Positions 1 through 7,944 of a stretch of DNA of 64,000 bases are shown in pieces. The DNA is from CAYUVH01 sp964448135 (GTDB taxonomy: Bacteria > Verrucomicrobiota > Verrucomicrobiia > Limisphaerales > UBA8199). The stretch covers positions 1-64,000 of the forward strand of contig CAYUVH010000054.1 of the NCBI GenBank assembly GCA_964448135.1. Reading direction: 5' to 3'. The notes below the pieces were generated by a model. It was not told where the DNA came from. It was given only the letters and a program-made list of their open reading frames with translations, and searched no databases. Position 1 is the first letter of the stretch. Every line of letters begins with the position of its first letter. The position numbers and the translations under genes are program-made.

Positions 1-1
1 C

Positions 2-88
2 CTCACCCCCCACCCCCTCTACAGCGCCTTCTACTACTCCCACCCCACCCTCCTGGAACGCGAACAAGCCCTGCAAAAACCCTCCTAA
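2..88 (+). CDS. C-terminal tail of an M48-like (Ste24) zinc metallopeptidase, partial
   Basis: Only the last 28 codons are inside the window, read in frame from base 2 to a TAA stop. The residues HPLYSAFYYSHPTLLER resemble the conserved end of Ste24/M48 membrane peptidases, where a Y/F-YSHP-LxER stretch follows the catalytic region. The zinc site lies outside the window, so the assignment rests on this tail alone. The gene is cut by the window edge and is not necessarily truncated in the genome. Confidence 0.45.
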   Translation, partial: LTPHPLYSAFYYSHPTLLEREQALQKPS

Positions 89-470
89 TCTTTTTTTGCG
101 CTTCTTGCGCCTCTTCGCGGCTAAATCGCTTTCTCTTTTCTCCCTGCCTTATCCGTGTTCATCCGTGTCTATCCGCGGTTGAATCCTCTTCTTCTCCCCG
201 CGCCTGCACGTCTCCGGGGTTTCCCCCGCTTCGTTCTCCTTGGTGCTTGGGATTTCTGCCTTCTTTAGTCATTCGACATTAGAGCTTCGTCATTTGATTG
301 CGGCTCCGTCGCTCTGTGTCTCTGTGGTTCATCACCTTTCGTTTTTCTTCGAGCTTCGGATTTCGGGTTTCTTTCGTCATTCGACATTCGTCATTCGGAT
401 TTCCCCGGTCATCCCACACTGGCGCCCCGTCCCCAAATACATTAGATTTTCCCAGCCCTTTGGGAATCTT
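89..470. other. Non-coding stretch with phrase-like low-complexity repeats
   Basis: No convincing gene is seen. The stretch is built of short, imperfectly repeated phrases: CTTGCGCCTCTTCGCGGCT near 110, repeated ATCCGTGT/ATCCGCGG words at about 149-180, and repeated CATTCG words at about 270-400. The first phrase recurs in a related form near 11480 (TTGTGCCTCGTTGTGGCT). A promoter for the gene starting at 471 should lie at the right end, but no clear -35/-10 pair was found. Confidence 0.4.
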
Positions 471-1262
471 ATGAAAAAACTACTCATCGGCGGTTTGGTT
501 CTGGTCCTCCTCCTCGTGATTGCCGTCGTCGTCGGCATTGCCTTCTTCCTCGATTCCGGCATCAAGCGCGGCGTCGAAACCTACGGCCCGCAACTCACCG
601 GCACCACCGTGAAGCTCGATTCCGCGAGCCTTTCCATCCTCTCCGGCTCCGGCAAACTTAACGGCCTCGTCATCGGCAACCCGGAAGGCTATAAGAAGCC
701 CTCCGCCATCAGCCTCGGCAGCGGCAGCCTCGTCGTGCAACCCGGTTCCATCTTCAGCGACAAAGTCATCGTCAAATCCATCAACATTCAGGCCCCCGAA
801 ATCACCCTCGAGACCGATCTTAAAAGCAGCAACCTCCAAAAGATTCTCGATAACCTGAACAAAGCCACCGGCGGCGGCTCCACTCCCAAGACCGAAGCCC
901 CGCCCAAATCCGGCCCGAACAAAAAACTCCAGGTGGACGAGTTCATCATCGCTGGCGGCAAGGTCCACGTTAGCGTGAACAATTCCCTGGTCGGCGTGGC
1001 CACCGAACAAACCGTGGAACTGCCCGAAATCAAATTCACTAGTCTCGGCACCGGCCCCGATGGCATCACCTCGGCGGAACTCTCGAGCAAAGTCCTCAAG
1101 GCCATCATCGACAAGTCCCTCGAAGTCGGCCTAAAGATCGCCACCACCACCGGCAAGGACGCCGCGATCAAGGAAATCAACAAAGCCGTCGGCGAAAAAA
1201 CCGGCGGCCAGATCAGCAACGCCCTGGACAGCGTCCGCGGTTTTCTGAAAAAGAAAAAGTAA
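471..1262 (+). CDS. AsmA-like membrane-anchored protein of unknown function
   Basis: The 263-residue product has one hydrophobic N-terminal segment (about residues 3-25, rich in Val, Leu and Ile). A soluble part follows with alternating beta-type sequence (GTTVKLDSASLSILSGSGKL, then NPEGYKKPSAISLGSGSL), as seen in the N-terminal region of AsmA/YdbH-type periplasmic proteins. A Pro/Lys-rich linker lies near residue 145 and the C-terminus is a lysine run. I start at the ATG at 471, because the frame remains open upstream but that part is low-complexity non-coding DNA. AsmA-family proteins are linked to the cell envelope and lipid transport, and a similar location is inferred here. The exact role is unknown. 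Confidence 0.6.
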   Translation: MKKLLIGGLVLVLLLVIAVVVGIAFFLDSGIKRGVETYGPQLTGTTVKLDSASLSILSGSGKLNGLVIGNPEGYKKPSAISLGSGSLVVQPGSIFSDKVIVKSINIQAPEITLETDLKSSNLQKILDNLNKATGGGSTPKTEAPPKSGPNKKLQVDEFIIAGGKVHVSVNNSLVGVATEQTVELPEIKFTSLGTGPDGITSAELSSKVLKAIIDKSLEVGLKIATTTGKDAAIKEINKAVGEKTGGQISNALDSVRGFLKKKK

Positions 1263-1275
1263 CTCCCCGCCGGAG

Positions 1276-1300
1276 CGCCCGTCTCCGAACGGGCGTGTTG
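1276..1300 (+). terminator. Hairpin after the AsmA-like gene, possible terminator
   Basis: CGCCCGT and ACGGGCG pair around a 6-base loop (CTCCGA) 13 bases after the stop codon at 1262. The following TGTTGCTT is only weakly T-rich, so termination efficiency is uncertain. Confidence 0.4.
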
Positions 1301-1356
1301 CTTATGGTACTGAGTTGACTTGCCCGCTCATAGCCGGGCCCTCCTTTCATTTTCAG

Positions 1357-1396
1357 CCAACTCACTGACTCACTGATTCGCTAACTCACCCACTCT
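1357..1396. repeat. ACTCACTG-type short repeat before the first RlaP gene
   Basis: A run of imperfect 7-9 base words (ACTCACTG, ACTCACTG, ATTCGCTA, ACTCACCC) ends just before the start codon at 1401. Similar runs occur at about 8466-8520 and 11549-11584, always between genes. This suggests a dispersed low-complexity repeat family rather than a single binding site. Confidence 0.45.
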
Positions 1397-1400
1397 CTTC

Positions 1401-2333
1401 ATGTCCCACCAACCAACAAACATCGCGGCCGGCACACAGATCGTTTCCTTGATCGAAGTCCGCGGCACGAACAATTCCCTCGTCCACCCGCGGGGAGCGG
1501 TCGGGGTGGTGACGCGCACACCGGCGGTCGCCGGCGAAAAATTTCTCGTCCGCTTCCCGGACGGATTCGAGGCTCCTTTAGACCTCACTCAACTCGAGGT
1601 CCTTAAACACTTCAAAGACCGCCTCGGCGCTGTTCCCGATTCCACCGGCGCCGCGCCCGCCTTCGACCTCGACCAATTCATCATCTACCGTTGCGTCGTC
1701 GGCTCCCGTGCCTACGGCCTCGACCACGACGACTCCGACACCGACCGTCGCGGCATCTACCTTGCGCCCGCCGATCTGCAATGGTCCCTCTTCGGTGCGC
1801 CCGAGCAATTCGAGGACAACGCCGCCCAAAGCTGCTACTGGGAACTCCAGAAATTCCTCTCCATGGCCCTCAAAGCCAACCCCAACATCCTCGAGTGCCT
1901 CTACTCCCCCCTCGTTGAAAAAATCACTCCGCTCGGGGAGGAACTCGTCGCCATCCGCGAGATCTTTCTCAGCCAGATGATTTTCCAGACCTTCAACGGC
2001 TACGCCATGTCGCAGTTCAAGAAGATCGAGCAGGACATCCGCAATCACGGCGAAGTCCGCTGGAAACACGCCATGCACCTTCTGCGCCTCCTCCTCACCG
2101 GCGCTGCCACCCTGCGCGAAGGACGCGTCCCCGTCCGCGCCGACGCCCACCGCGAACGTCTCCTCTCCGTCAAACGCGGCGAGATTCCGTGGCCCGAAGT
2201 GGACGCCTGGCGCAAGGAACTCCACCACGATTTCGAGCGCGCCCTCGCCGAAACCAAACTCCCCGAGCGCCCCGACTACGAACGCGCCAACACATTCCTC
2301 CTTAAAGCCCGCCGTCGAATGGCGAAATCCTAG
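1401..2333 (+). CDS. RlaP/YcgL-type predicted nucleotidyltransferase
   Basis: This 310-residue protein carries a polymerase-beta-type nucleotidyltransferase signature at residues 101-118, GSRAYGLDHDDSDTDRRG. The G-S pair and the D-x-D acidic pair are the expected nucleotide- and metal-binding residues. The rest resembles the RlaP (RNA-ligase-associated) branch of predicted nucleotidyltransferases, which are about 250-300 residues long. The first 90 residues form an extra beta-rich region. A shorter paralogue lies at 3664-4470. The substrate is not known. The stop codon TAG lies at the first bases of a REP copy (GAAATCCTAGGGCC), and the same junction sequence occurs at the intergenic copy at 3057, so the present C-terminus may have been set by that repeat. 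Confidence 0.75.
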   Translation: MSHQPTNIAAGTQIVSLIEVRGTNNSLVHPRGAVGVVTRTPAVAGEKFLVRFPDGFEAPLDLTQLEVLKHFKDRLGAVPDSTGAAPAFDLDQFIIYRCVVGSRAYGLDHDDSDTDRRGIYLAPADLQWSLFGAPEQFEDNAAQSCYWELQKFLSMALKANPNILECLYSPLVEKITPLGEELVAIREIFLSQMIFQTFNGYAMSQFKKIEQDIRNHGEVRWKHAMHLLRLLLTGAATLREGRVPVRADAHRERLLSVKRGEIPWPEVDAWRKELHHDFERALAETKLPERPDYERANTFLLKARRRMAKS

Positions 2334-2421
2334 GGCCAAAGGCCCGGCCCCATACCAGCCCAGGCCAACGGCCTGGGAACGGATCCCTCACAACAAATCA
2401 AGGGCTGAAGGCCCGCCCCAT
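2332..2421 (+). repeat. REP-like palindromic repeat, copy A
   Basis: Two imperfect palindromes make up the unit: GGGCCAAAGGCCC followed by CCCAGGCCAACGGCCTGGG, then about 25 bases, then GGGCTGAAGGCCCGCCCCAT. It begins at the stop codon of the upstream gene and lies 25 bases from the 3' end of the transposase gene. It is nearly identical to copy C at 3057. Confidence 0.85.
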
Positions 2422-2445
2422 GCTCTTCACCGTCCGATGCGTTTT

Positions 2446-2898
2446 TCAATCCCACACATACGCCTCATCGTGTTCCACACCGTATTTCTTCAGAAACATC
2501 CGGTACTCCTCCTGAAATGTTTTCACCCGATGATGCTCCTCCTGTTTATCAATGTACTCACAAAGCGAGCCTAAATCATTCGGCCCAACCGAAAAGCACG
2601 CATAACCACGTTGCCACGAGAAACCAGCCAGTTTTGAGGATTGTGTCTTCACCCATTTCGATGACGCGGTCTTCAACTCCTCCACCAAGTCGGCGATCGA
2701 AATCGTTCGAGGCAGGCGCAATGCCAGATGCACATGGTCCGCCATTCCGCCGGCCCGGTAGCATTCGGCATCCATGTTCCGCGCCACTGTTGACAGATAC
2801 GCGTGAAGTTTGGGCCGCAACAGCGCATCTAAAAATGCTTCGCGGTCTTTGGTGCTGAAGATCAGATGCACAACAACGAGACTTAATGACTGTGGCAT
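2446..2898 (-). mobile_element. RAYT: REP-associated tyrosine transposase (IS200-like TnpA_REP)
   Basis: The 150-residue product is full length for a Y1/HUH transposase of the REP-associated branch. The HUH motif is seen in MADHVHLALRLP (about residues 52-63). The C-terminal block has the family pattern CEYIDKQEEHHR...FQEEY, whose first Tyr is the likely catalytic residue. These enzymes nick and join single-stranded DNA at REP palindromes and act in trans on them. The gene is flanked at its 3' side by REP copy A and at its 5' side by copy B in inverted orientation, the expected layout for a REP/RAYT unit. It appears intact: HUH motif, catalytic Tyr, and no frameshift. The last 19 codons have a decayed relative at 11399-11458. 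Confidence 0.9.
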
Positions 2899-2902
2899 GG
2901 CT

Positions 2903-2990
2903 ATGGGGCGGGCCTTCAGCCCTCATGTGGTTTTATTTACGCCTTACACCTGGGCCGTTGGCCCAGGCTGGTATAGCGTCGCGCCGTTGG
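2903..2990 (-). repeat. REP-like palindromic repeat, copy B (inverted)
   Basis: The unit is in reverse orientation relative to copies A, C, D and E: ATGGGGCGGGCCTTCAGCCCT, then CTGGGCCGTTGGCCCAG and GGCTGGTAT. It starts 5 bases upstream of the transposase start codon. The last part (CGCGCCGTTGGCGC) is diverged. Confidence 0.8.
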
Positions 2991-3056
2991 CGCTTCGGCG
3001 GCAAGACATTTCTCCCCTTCAACCCTCTGAATGCGTGCTGTCAACCGCCGAAATCC

Positions 3057-3147
3057 TAGGGCCAAAGGCCCGGCCCCATACCAGCCCAGGCCAACGGCCT
3101 GGGATCCGATCCCTCACAACAAATCAAGGGCTGAAGGCCCGCCCCAT
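3057..3147 (+). repeat. REP-like palindromic repeat, copy C
   Basis: It is nearly identical to copy A over about 90 bases, including the bases GAAATCC just before it. The variation is confined to the few bases after CCTGGGA. Copies A and C therefore bracket the transposase and copy B as direct repeats. Confidence 0.85.
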
Positions 3148-3267
3148 GGCTCCTTGATCACACACTCGTCCCCGATCGCACTCCGGTCTTGCGATTATGC
3201 GGAATTGGTCGTCTCGTTCATGTCCCTCTAGCCTTCGACACAATAAAAGCCTATCCTCCGTGTCTGG

Positions 3268-3342
3268 ATGCCTACCCTCCTCCTCACCGCCCGTCAGACC
3301 GACGATACCCAAAAGCTCGGGCGCGTGCTCCGCCATGCCTGA
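3268..3342 (+). pseudogene. Short remnant resembling the N-terminus of an ATP-grasp protein
   Basis: An ATG opens a 24-codon reading frame, MPTLLLTARQTDDTQKLGRV and four more residues, ending at a TGA. The words MPTLLLT-R-T-D--L resemble the first residues of a group of ATP-grasp-domain proteins, from memory. Nothing homologous follows, so at best this is a stub left after deletion. Chance resemblance is possible. Confidence 0.15.
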
Positions 3343-3408
3343 CGCGTGAAATCATCAACGATTTCTAGCTTTTCCACCCCCAAACCTTCTCTCAAACTCT
3401 GACTTCAA

Positions 3409-3501
3409 AGGGCCAAAGGCCCGTCCCATACCAGCTTGGGCCAACGGCCCAGGACCCGCGCCCCCCAATGTACAATCCTAAGGGCTGAAGGCCCGTCCCA
3501 T
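3409..3501 (+). repeat. REP-like palindromic repeat, copy D
   Basis: GGGCCAAAGGCCCGTCCCATACC is followed by TTGGGCCAACGGCCCA and, 30 bases later, GGGCTGAAGGCCCGTCCCAT. It has the same architecture as copies A and C, with several substitutions. Compensating changes keep the stems paired, for example TGGGCC/GGCCCA instead of CAGGCC/GGCCTG. Confidence 0.85.
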
Positions 3502-3663
3502 AGCCATCCCTTTCCTCTGTGACCATTGCAGCCCCCAATCGAGATTCCGCCGCTTCCCCATCCCATCTCTCTCGCCTTTCACCGTGTAAGATTCTACCTT
3601 TCCACGCCGCATGATGACCCGGATACTTGAAATAATGGCCGGCAAAGACGACTTGGAGCGTAT

Positions 3664-4470
3664 ATGTGTAAAGACAACGGCCTGACATCCAATGATTGGG
3701 CGTCCGACCCCCGCCTCCACCGCATCGTCACAGCCCAACCCTACCCGCTGCTTTTCGCCAGCATCAGCGGCTCTCACCTCTACGGCTTCCCTTCCCCCGA
3801 TTCCGATTTCGATCTCCGTGGCACCCACATCCTGCCGCTCGAAAAAATCGTCGGCCTCGATGTCCACGACGAGACCGTTCAGGACTCCCGCGTCATCGAA
3901 GGCCTGGAGATGGACATCGTCAGCCACGACGTACGCAAATTCTTCGGCCTGCTTCTGAAGAAAAACGGCTACGTCCTCGAACAGCTCTTCTCGCCGCTCA
4001 TCGTCCTTACCACTCCCGAGCACACCGAGCTCAAGGACATTTGCCGCACCCGCGCATCGGGCGCCGGCGTCATTACCAAACACCATTCCCATCACTACTT
4101 CGGCTTCGCCGAAACCCAGTGGAAACTGTTCCTGAAGGAATCGCCCCGCCGCGTAAAACCACTCCTTTACGTTTATCGCGTCCTGCTCACCGGCATCCAC
4201 CTGATGCGCACCGGCGAAATCGAAGCCAATCTCGTCACTCTGAACGAACAATTCCAACTGGCTTACCTCTCCGACCTTGTTGCCCGCAAACTCGCCGGCC
4301 CCGAAAAATCCAAACTCGAAGACGCCGGCATTGCTTTCCACGAATCCGAGTACCATCGCCTCCGTGCTGAACTCCAATCCGCCCACGACGCCAGCACGCT
4401 GCCCGAGTTACCCTCGGACCAAACCCGCGCCGCCCTCAACGACCTCCTCCTCCGCCTGCGCCTCGCGTAA
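3664..4470 (+). CDS. RlaP/YcgL-type predicted nucleotidyltransferase, shorter paralogue
   Basis: The protein has 268 residues with the nucleotidyltransferase signature GSHLYGFPSPDSDFDLRG at residues 36-53. The conserved G-S and D-x-D residues are present. It lacks the N-terminal extension of the paralogue at 1401. The middle part (FFGLLLKKNGYVLEQLFSPL, then KHHSHHYFGFAETQWK) and the helical C-terminus fit the RlaP family. ATG 3664 is the only reasonable start, since no other Met lies before the signature. The last 64 codons are repeated at 6306-6533. The two family members close together, separated by a REP/RAYT unit, look like a locus that has been rearranged. The substrate is unknown. Confidence 0.75.
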   Translation: MCKDNGLTSNDWASDPRLHRIVTAQPYPLLFASISGSHLYGFPSPDSDFDLRGTHILPLEKIVGLDVHDETVQDSRVIEGLEMDIVSHDVRKFFGLLLKKNGYVLEQLFSPLIVLTTPEHTELKDICRTRASGAGVITKHHSHHYFGFAETQWKLFLKESPRRVKPLLYVYRVLLTGIHLMRTGEIEANLVTLNEQFQLAYLSDLVARKLAGPEKSKLEDAGIAFHESEYHRLRAELQSAHDASTLPELPSDQTRAALNDLLLRLRLA

Positions 4471-4804
4471 ATGCCCGCCTGATTGTTCAAGCGCATCGAT
4501 CCCATATTCATCATGAAGGGATAACAGGAAGACGAAGCCATCTCGTAAATGAGCAAGGATGGGAGCGGCGAGGGATTTGGGGCGGGAACGAGGCGCGAGG
4601 ACGGAGTATCCCCACAGCGGGCTGAGACCGAGGACCAAGAGGTTGTCGTGTGGGTCTAGCCCACCCTATGTCCTAAAAAACAGCAGGCTCGTCCTGGCCT
4701 CCGGCTTGGTTCCAACCTTGACGCAGAAGGAAGATTGGAGGAACATACTTGTAATTAGTGAGGAAGGAGTCGCGTTCTCCGTCATGAAGCTTAAAGGGTA
4801 GACC
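4471..4804. other. Intergenic stretch, no gene recognised
   Basis: About 330 bases contain no convincing reading frame. A GC-rich block at 4559-4650 (GGGAGCGGCGAGGGATTTGG and following) looks like a dispersed repeat by its style, but no second copy is in the window. The promoter of the gene at 4805 should lie toward 4750-4800. Confidence 0.35.
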
Positions 4805-6241
4805 ATGCCAGACCTAACGGCACCCAGGCCACGCAAAGCCAACAACCAAACCCTTCCAGCCGCTGCAACCACCCGGCTGAAGTGCCGGCCCTTTGCGGCA
4901 CTGGTCGCGCTGTTGGTCGCAATGGGAACGCTAGGACTGCTGGCGACTGATGTAAACGGGGCTTCGGGTCCCGCTGGATCCGCGCCAATTCTGTTGAGCC
5001 AGCCGGTTGGGCTCGGCTCGTTTATTTTTGCCGATGTTGCGCTGAGTGTGAATGCAACCGGGTCGGGGCCTTTGACTTACCAATGGCAATTCAACGGAAC
5101 GAATCTTGATAGCGCCACCAGTGCCACGCTCACGCTGACCAATTTGCAGGTGGCGAATGAAGGGGTTTACGACGCTGTTGTCTCCAACGCATATGGCGTC
5201 GTCACAAGCTCGAACGCCCTGCTCACCATCTCACGCGTGGTCATCTGGGGTGGCCCCGATGAGCAGCCACCCGGTTTGACAAATGTCATGGCGATTAATG
5301 GTTACCCGGCAGCCGTCCGGCACGATGGCACACTGGTATGGTGGGGAAATGTTTTCCGTCAATACCCGGGGCTGACCAACGTCGTCGCACTTGGGCCATG
5401 CTTGAACTTTTTTGGCGAGGCCGTCACGGCCGATGGCAGAGTATATGGTTGGTCTCATGACGGCTACGGTCCGATGATCGGAGCAGGGTCATCCAACGCC
5501 ATAGCGACCGCGGGAAGCAATGCCGGCGATCTGTCATTGCGAGCGGACGGAACGTTGAAAGGCAGCTTCTTGTCTGGCGCACCGTCGTCTGTACTGAATG
5601 TCTCCAATGCCGTGGCCGTAGCCCGCGGTGCGCAGCACAGTCTGGCGCTCAAAGCCGACGGCTCTTTGCTGGCTTGGGGGGATAACAGCTACCATCAGGG
5701 TAGTGTTCCTTTGGTATTGAGCAACGTGGTTGCGATTGCTGCCGGCGGTTACCACAATCTGGCACTGAAGAACGACGGAACGGTGTTCGCTTGGGGAAGA
5801 AATCTGGAAAACCAGACCAACTCACCTCCCGGCTTGAGCAATGTGGTGTCTGTGGCTGCAGGCTATTACCACAGCCTGGCCTTGTGTGGCGATGGCACCG
5901 TTGTGGCTTGGGGCACGAACACGTACGGCCAGATCAGCGTTCCGGCGGGCCTCAGCAATGTCGTGATGATCGCCGCGGGCATGAGCGTCAGCGTCGCCTT
6001 GGTCGGAGACGGCCCGCCAGTGATGCAGGCTCTGCCCGCCAATCCTGTATTCGGTTCGAATCGTTTCAGCATAAACCTGCCGACCCAATCCGGCCGTATC
6101 TACGGCTTGGAATTCAAAACCAACCTGGCCAGCGGCGAGTGGATGACCTTGCCGCGGTACGCGGGTAACGGCACTAATTTGACCCTGACTGATTCTGCCG
6201 CCACGAATTCACAACGCTTCTACCGCACGCGTCGGTGGTGA
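4805..6241 (+). CDS. Secreted protein with Ig-like domain and RCC1-like repeats
   Basis: The 478-residue product has a hydrophobic signal-like segment near residues 29-47 (ALVALLVAMGTLGLLATDV). An Ig-like module follows at about 60-140 (YQWQFNGTNL...SATLTLTNLQVANEGVYDAVVSN). At least five RCC1/BNR-type units cover about 145-400, each with the pattern HSLALKADGSLLAWGDN. The C-terminus (SGRIYGLEFKTNLASGEW ... SQRFYRTRRW) is the module common on secreted Verrucomicrobiota proteins. The function is probably extracellular and structural or adhesive. The gene sits between the two copies of the RlaP 3' segment (4277-4468 and 6306-6500), so it may have arrived with the rearrangement that made this duplication. 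Confidence 0.7.
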   Translation: MPDLTAPRPRKANNQTLPAAATTRLKCRPFAALVALLVAMGTLGLLATDVNGASGPAGSAPILLSQPVGLGSFIFADVALSVNATGSGPLTYQWQFNGTNLDSATSATLTLTNLQVANEGVYDAVVSNAYGVVTSSNALLTISRVVIWGGPDEQPPGLTNVMAINGYPAAVRHDGTLVWWGNVFRQYPGLTNVVALGPCLNFFGEAVTADGRVYGWSHDGYGPMIGAGSSNAIATAGSNAGDLSLRADGTLKGSFLSGAPSSVLNVSNAVAVARGAQHSLALKADGSLLAWGDNSYHQGSVPLVLSNVVAIAAGGYHNLALKNDGTVFAWGRNLENQTNSPPGLSNVVSVAAGYYHSLALCGDGTVVAWGTNTYGQISVPAGLSNVVMIAAGMSVSVALVGDGPPVMQALPANPVFGSNRFSINLPTQSGRIYGLEFKTNLASGEWMTLPRYAGNGTNLTLTDSAATNSQRFYRTRRW

Positions 6242-6305
6242 AATACATGAGTATTCCTCTAAAGCCCGGCTTTCGCAGGGTCGGGAATGCTTCTTTCCTC
6301 CAAAC

Positions 6306-6533
6306 CTTATCGCCCGCAAACTCGCCGGACCGGAGAAATCCAAACTCGAAGACGCCGACGTCGCCTTCCACGAATCCGAATACCACCGCCTCCGCGCCGA
6401 ACTCCAATCCGCCCACGACGCCAGCACGCTGCCCGAGTTACCCTCGGACCAAACCCGCGCCGCCCTCAACGACCTCCTCCTCCGCCTGCGCCTTTCAGAC
6501 AAACCCGCCCCGCCCTCATCCCGAAAGGGATGA
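6306..6533 (+). pseudogene. Duplicated 3' fragment of the RlaP-type nucleotidyltransferase
   Basis: This reads in frame as a second copy of the C-terminal 64 residues of the gene at 3664 (RKLAGPEKSKLEDA, then AFHESEYHRLRAELQSAHDA and the rest) and then diverges to SDKPAPPSSRKG and a stop. The last roughly 95 shared bases look identical by eye, while the first 100 carry about 15-20 substitutions. There is no nucleotidyltransferase core upstream, so it cannot make a working enzyme. It is a partial duplication or the remains of a third paralogue whose front was lost. Confidence 0.8.
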
Positions 6534-6675
6534 CAGACAGTAGCTGGCTTGTCTCGCCATAGTCGCGACGACGGCGGATCGGTCCCGACGAGTCTGCGAG
6601 GAGGGACCACCGGTCCGCCTGAAGTAATCCCCACTCACGGATTCTCCAACCATTCCTCCGGTGCTATGTTGCCGT

Positions 6676-7944
6676 ATGCACAACTCGGTCATCGTCATTG
6701 GCGGCGGCATTGCGGGATTGGCTGCAGCAAGCGAACTCGCCGACCGGGGCGTCAGCGTCACCTTGTTGGAAGCCAAGGCCCGGCTCGGGGGACGCATTCA
6801 CACGAAGCATCACGGAAAGTGGCCGATTGAACTGGGCGCGGAGTTGATTCACGGCCGCGACCCGGCGCTGATGCGGGTCATCGAGGAAGCCGGGCTTTCC
6901 TTGCATCGCCTGCCCGCAAAACAGCAGCTCGCCCAAAACGGCCGGCTGAAGCGCGTCAATTTTTGGCAGCAGATTGGCGAGGTTGTGGACCGCATCAACC
7001 TGAAGGGACCGGACCGTTCCTTTGAAGAATTCCTATCGCGCGAAAAACTTCCCGCAAAACTCGCCCGCCTCGCGCGCGGATTTGCCGAGGGGTTCAACGG
7101 CGCGCGTGCCGGGCGCATCAGCGCGCACTCGATACTCAAGGCCCAGCAATCGGCGGAGCAAATGGACGGCGAATGGCAGGGGCAGCTGGATCGCGGCTAC
7201 GGCGCGTTGGTCCGTTTCCTGGAACGGAAAATCAAAGCGCGCGCAGGCCGGATCATCCGGCGGGCGCGGATTGAAACTCTCCGCTGGCGGCGAGGGCACG
7301 TTCGCGCCACCTGGCGAAGTCATGGTCGCACCCAAGCCGCTCACGCGGGTGCGGCCGTCCTCACCCTTCCCCTCGGTGTCTGGCAGGCGGGCACGGTAAA
7401 AATCCAACCACCGCTTCGCGAAAAAGACGCCGCGGCCGGCAAGTTGGAATCCGGACACGTCGTCAAAGTAATCCTCGTCTTCCAGCATCGCTGGTGGCCC
7501 CGCAAGGTGGGCTTTCTGCAATCCTTCGACGAACCGCTGCCGACGTGGTGGACGCATGCCAGCGCGCCGGTGTTGGTTGGCTGGGCGGGCGGTTCGAAGA
7601 CGGACGTCTTGCGCACCCTTTCCCGGTCGCAGCTCAAATCACTTTCACTGGAAGTCCTCGGCCGGATGTTCGCCAAATCTCCCGAACGGCTCGCGAAGCA
7701 GCTCCTGAAAATTCATGTGCATCATTGGGATCGCGACCCGGATATTCGCGGAGCCTACAGTTATATTCCCGCGGGCGGAATGAATCTCCCCGCCCTGCTC
7801 GCCAGGCCGGTCGCCCGCACTCTGTTTTTCGCCGGCGAAGCCACCGTCCTGGATGCCCAGACCGGCACCGTCTTTGGCGCCTACAACACCGGCCTGCGGG
7901 CGGCAGCGGAAGTTATGAAGTCCCGTTCGGTCTCGGCAAAGTAA
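6676..7944 (+). CDS. FAD-dependent amine oxidase (flavin monoamine oxidase family)
   Basis: This 422-residue flavoprotein has the N-terminal dinucleotide-binding motif VIVIGGGIAGLAAASELADR, then LLEAKARLGGRIHT (the GG motif) and ELGAELIHG. The C-terminal FAD contact is LFFAGEATVLDAQTGTVFGA. Both ends and the length fit the amine oxidase superfamily, which oxidises amines or related substrates with production of peroxide. The substrate cannot be told from sequence. I start at ATG 6676 rather than the upstream GTG at 6661, because the nucleotide-binding strand begins within a few residues. No signal peptide is seen, so it is probably cytoplasmic. Its 3' end converges on the toxin remnant at 7945. 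Confidence 0.85.
   Translation: MHNSVIVIGGGIAGLAAASELADRGVSVTLLEAKARLGGRIHTKHHGKWPIELGAELIHGRDPALMRVIEEAGLSLHRLPAKQQLAQNGRLKRVNFWQQIGEVVDRINLKGPDRSFEEFLSREKLPAKLARLARGFAEGFNGARAGRISAHSILKAQQSAEQMDGEWQGQLDRGYGALVRFLERKIKARAGRIIRRARIETLRWRRGHVRATWRSHGRTQAAHAGAAVLTLPLGVWQAGTVKIQPPLREKDAAAGKLESGHVVKVILVFQHRWWPRKVGFLQSFDEPLPTWWTHASAPVLVGWAGGSKTDVLRTLSRSQLKSLSLEVLGRMFAKSPERLAKQLLKIHVHHWDRDPDIRGAYSYIPAGGMNLPALLARPVARTLFFAGEATVLDAQTGTVFGAYNTGLRAAAEVMKSRSVSAK

Noticed and set aside
240..470. N-terminal extension of the AsmA-like gene (an earlier start at 240)
   Set aside because: The extra 77 codons translate low-complexity repeat DNA and precede the hydrophobic N-terminal anchor. The start at 471 gives a clean anchor.
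2810..3231. Plus-strand reading frames through REP copies B and C
   Set aside because: They consist mostly of translated palindromic repeats (GPKARPH, QRPGIRSL) with no independent protein-like sequence.
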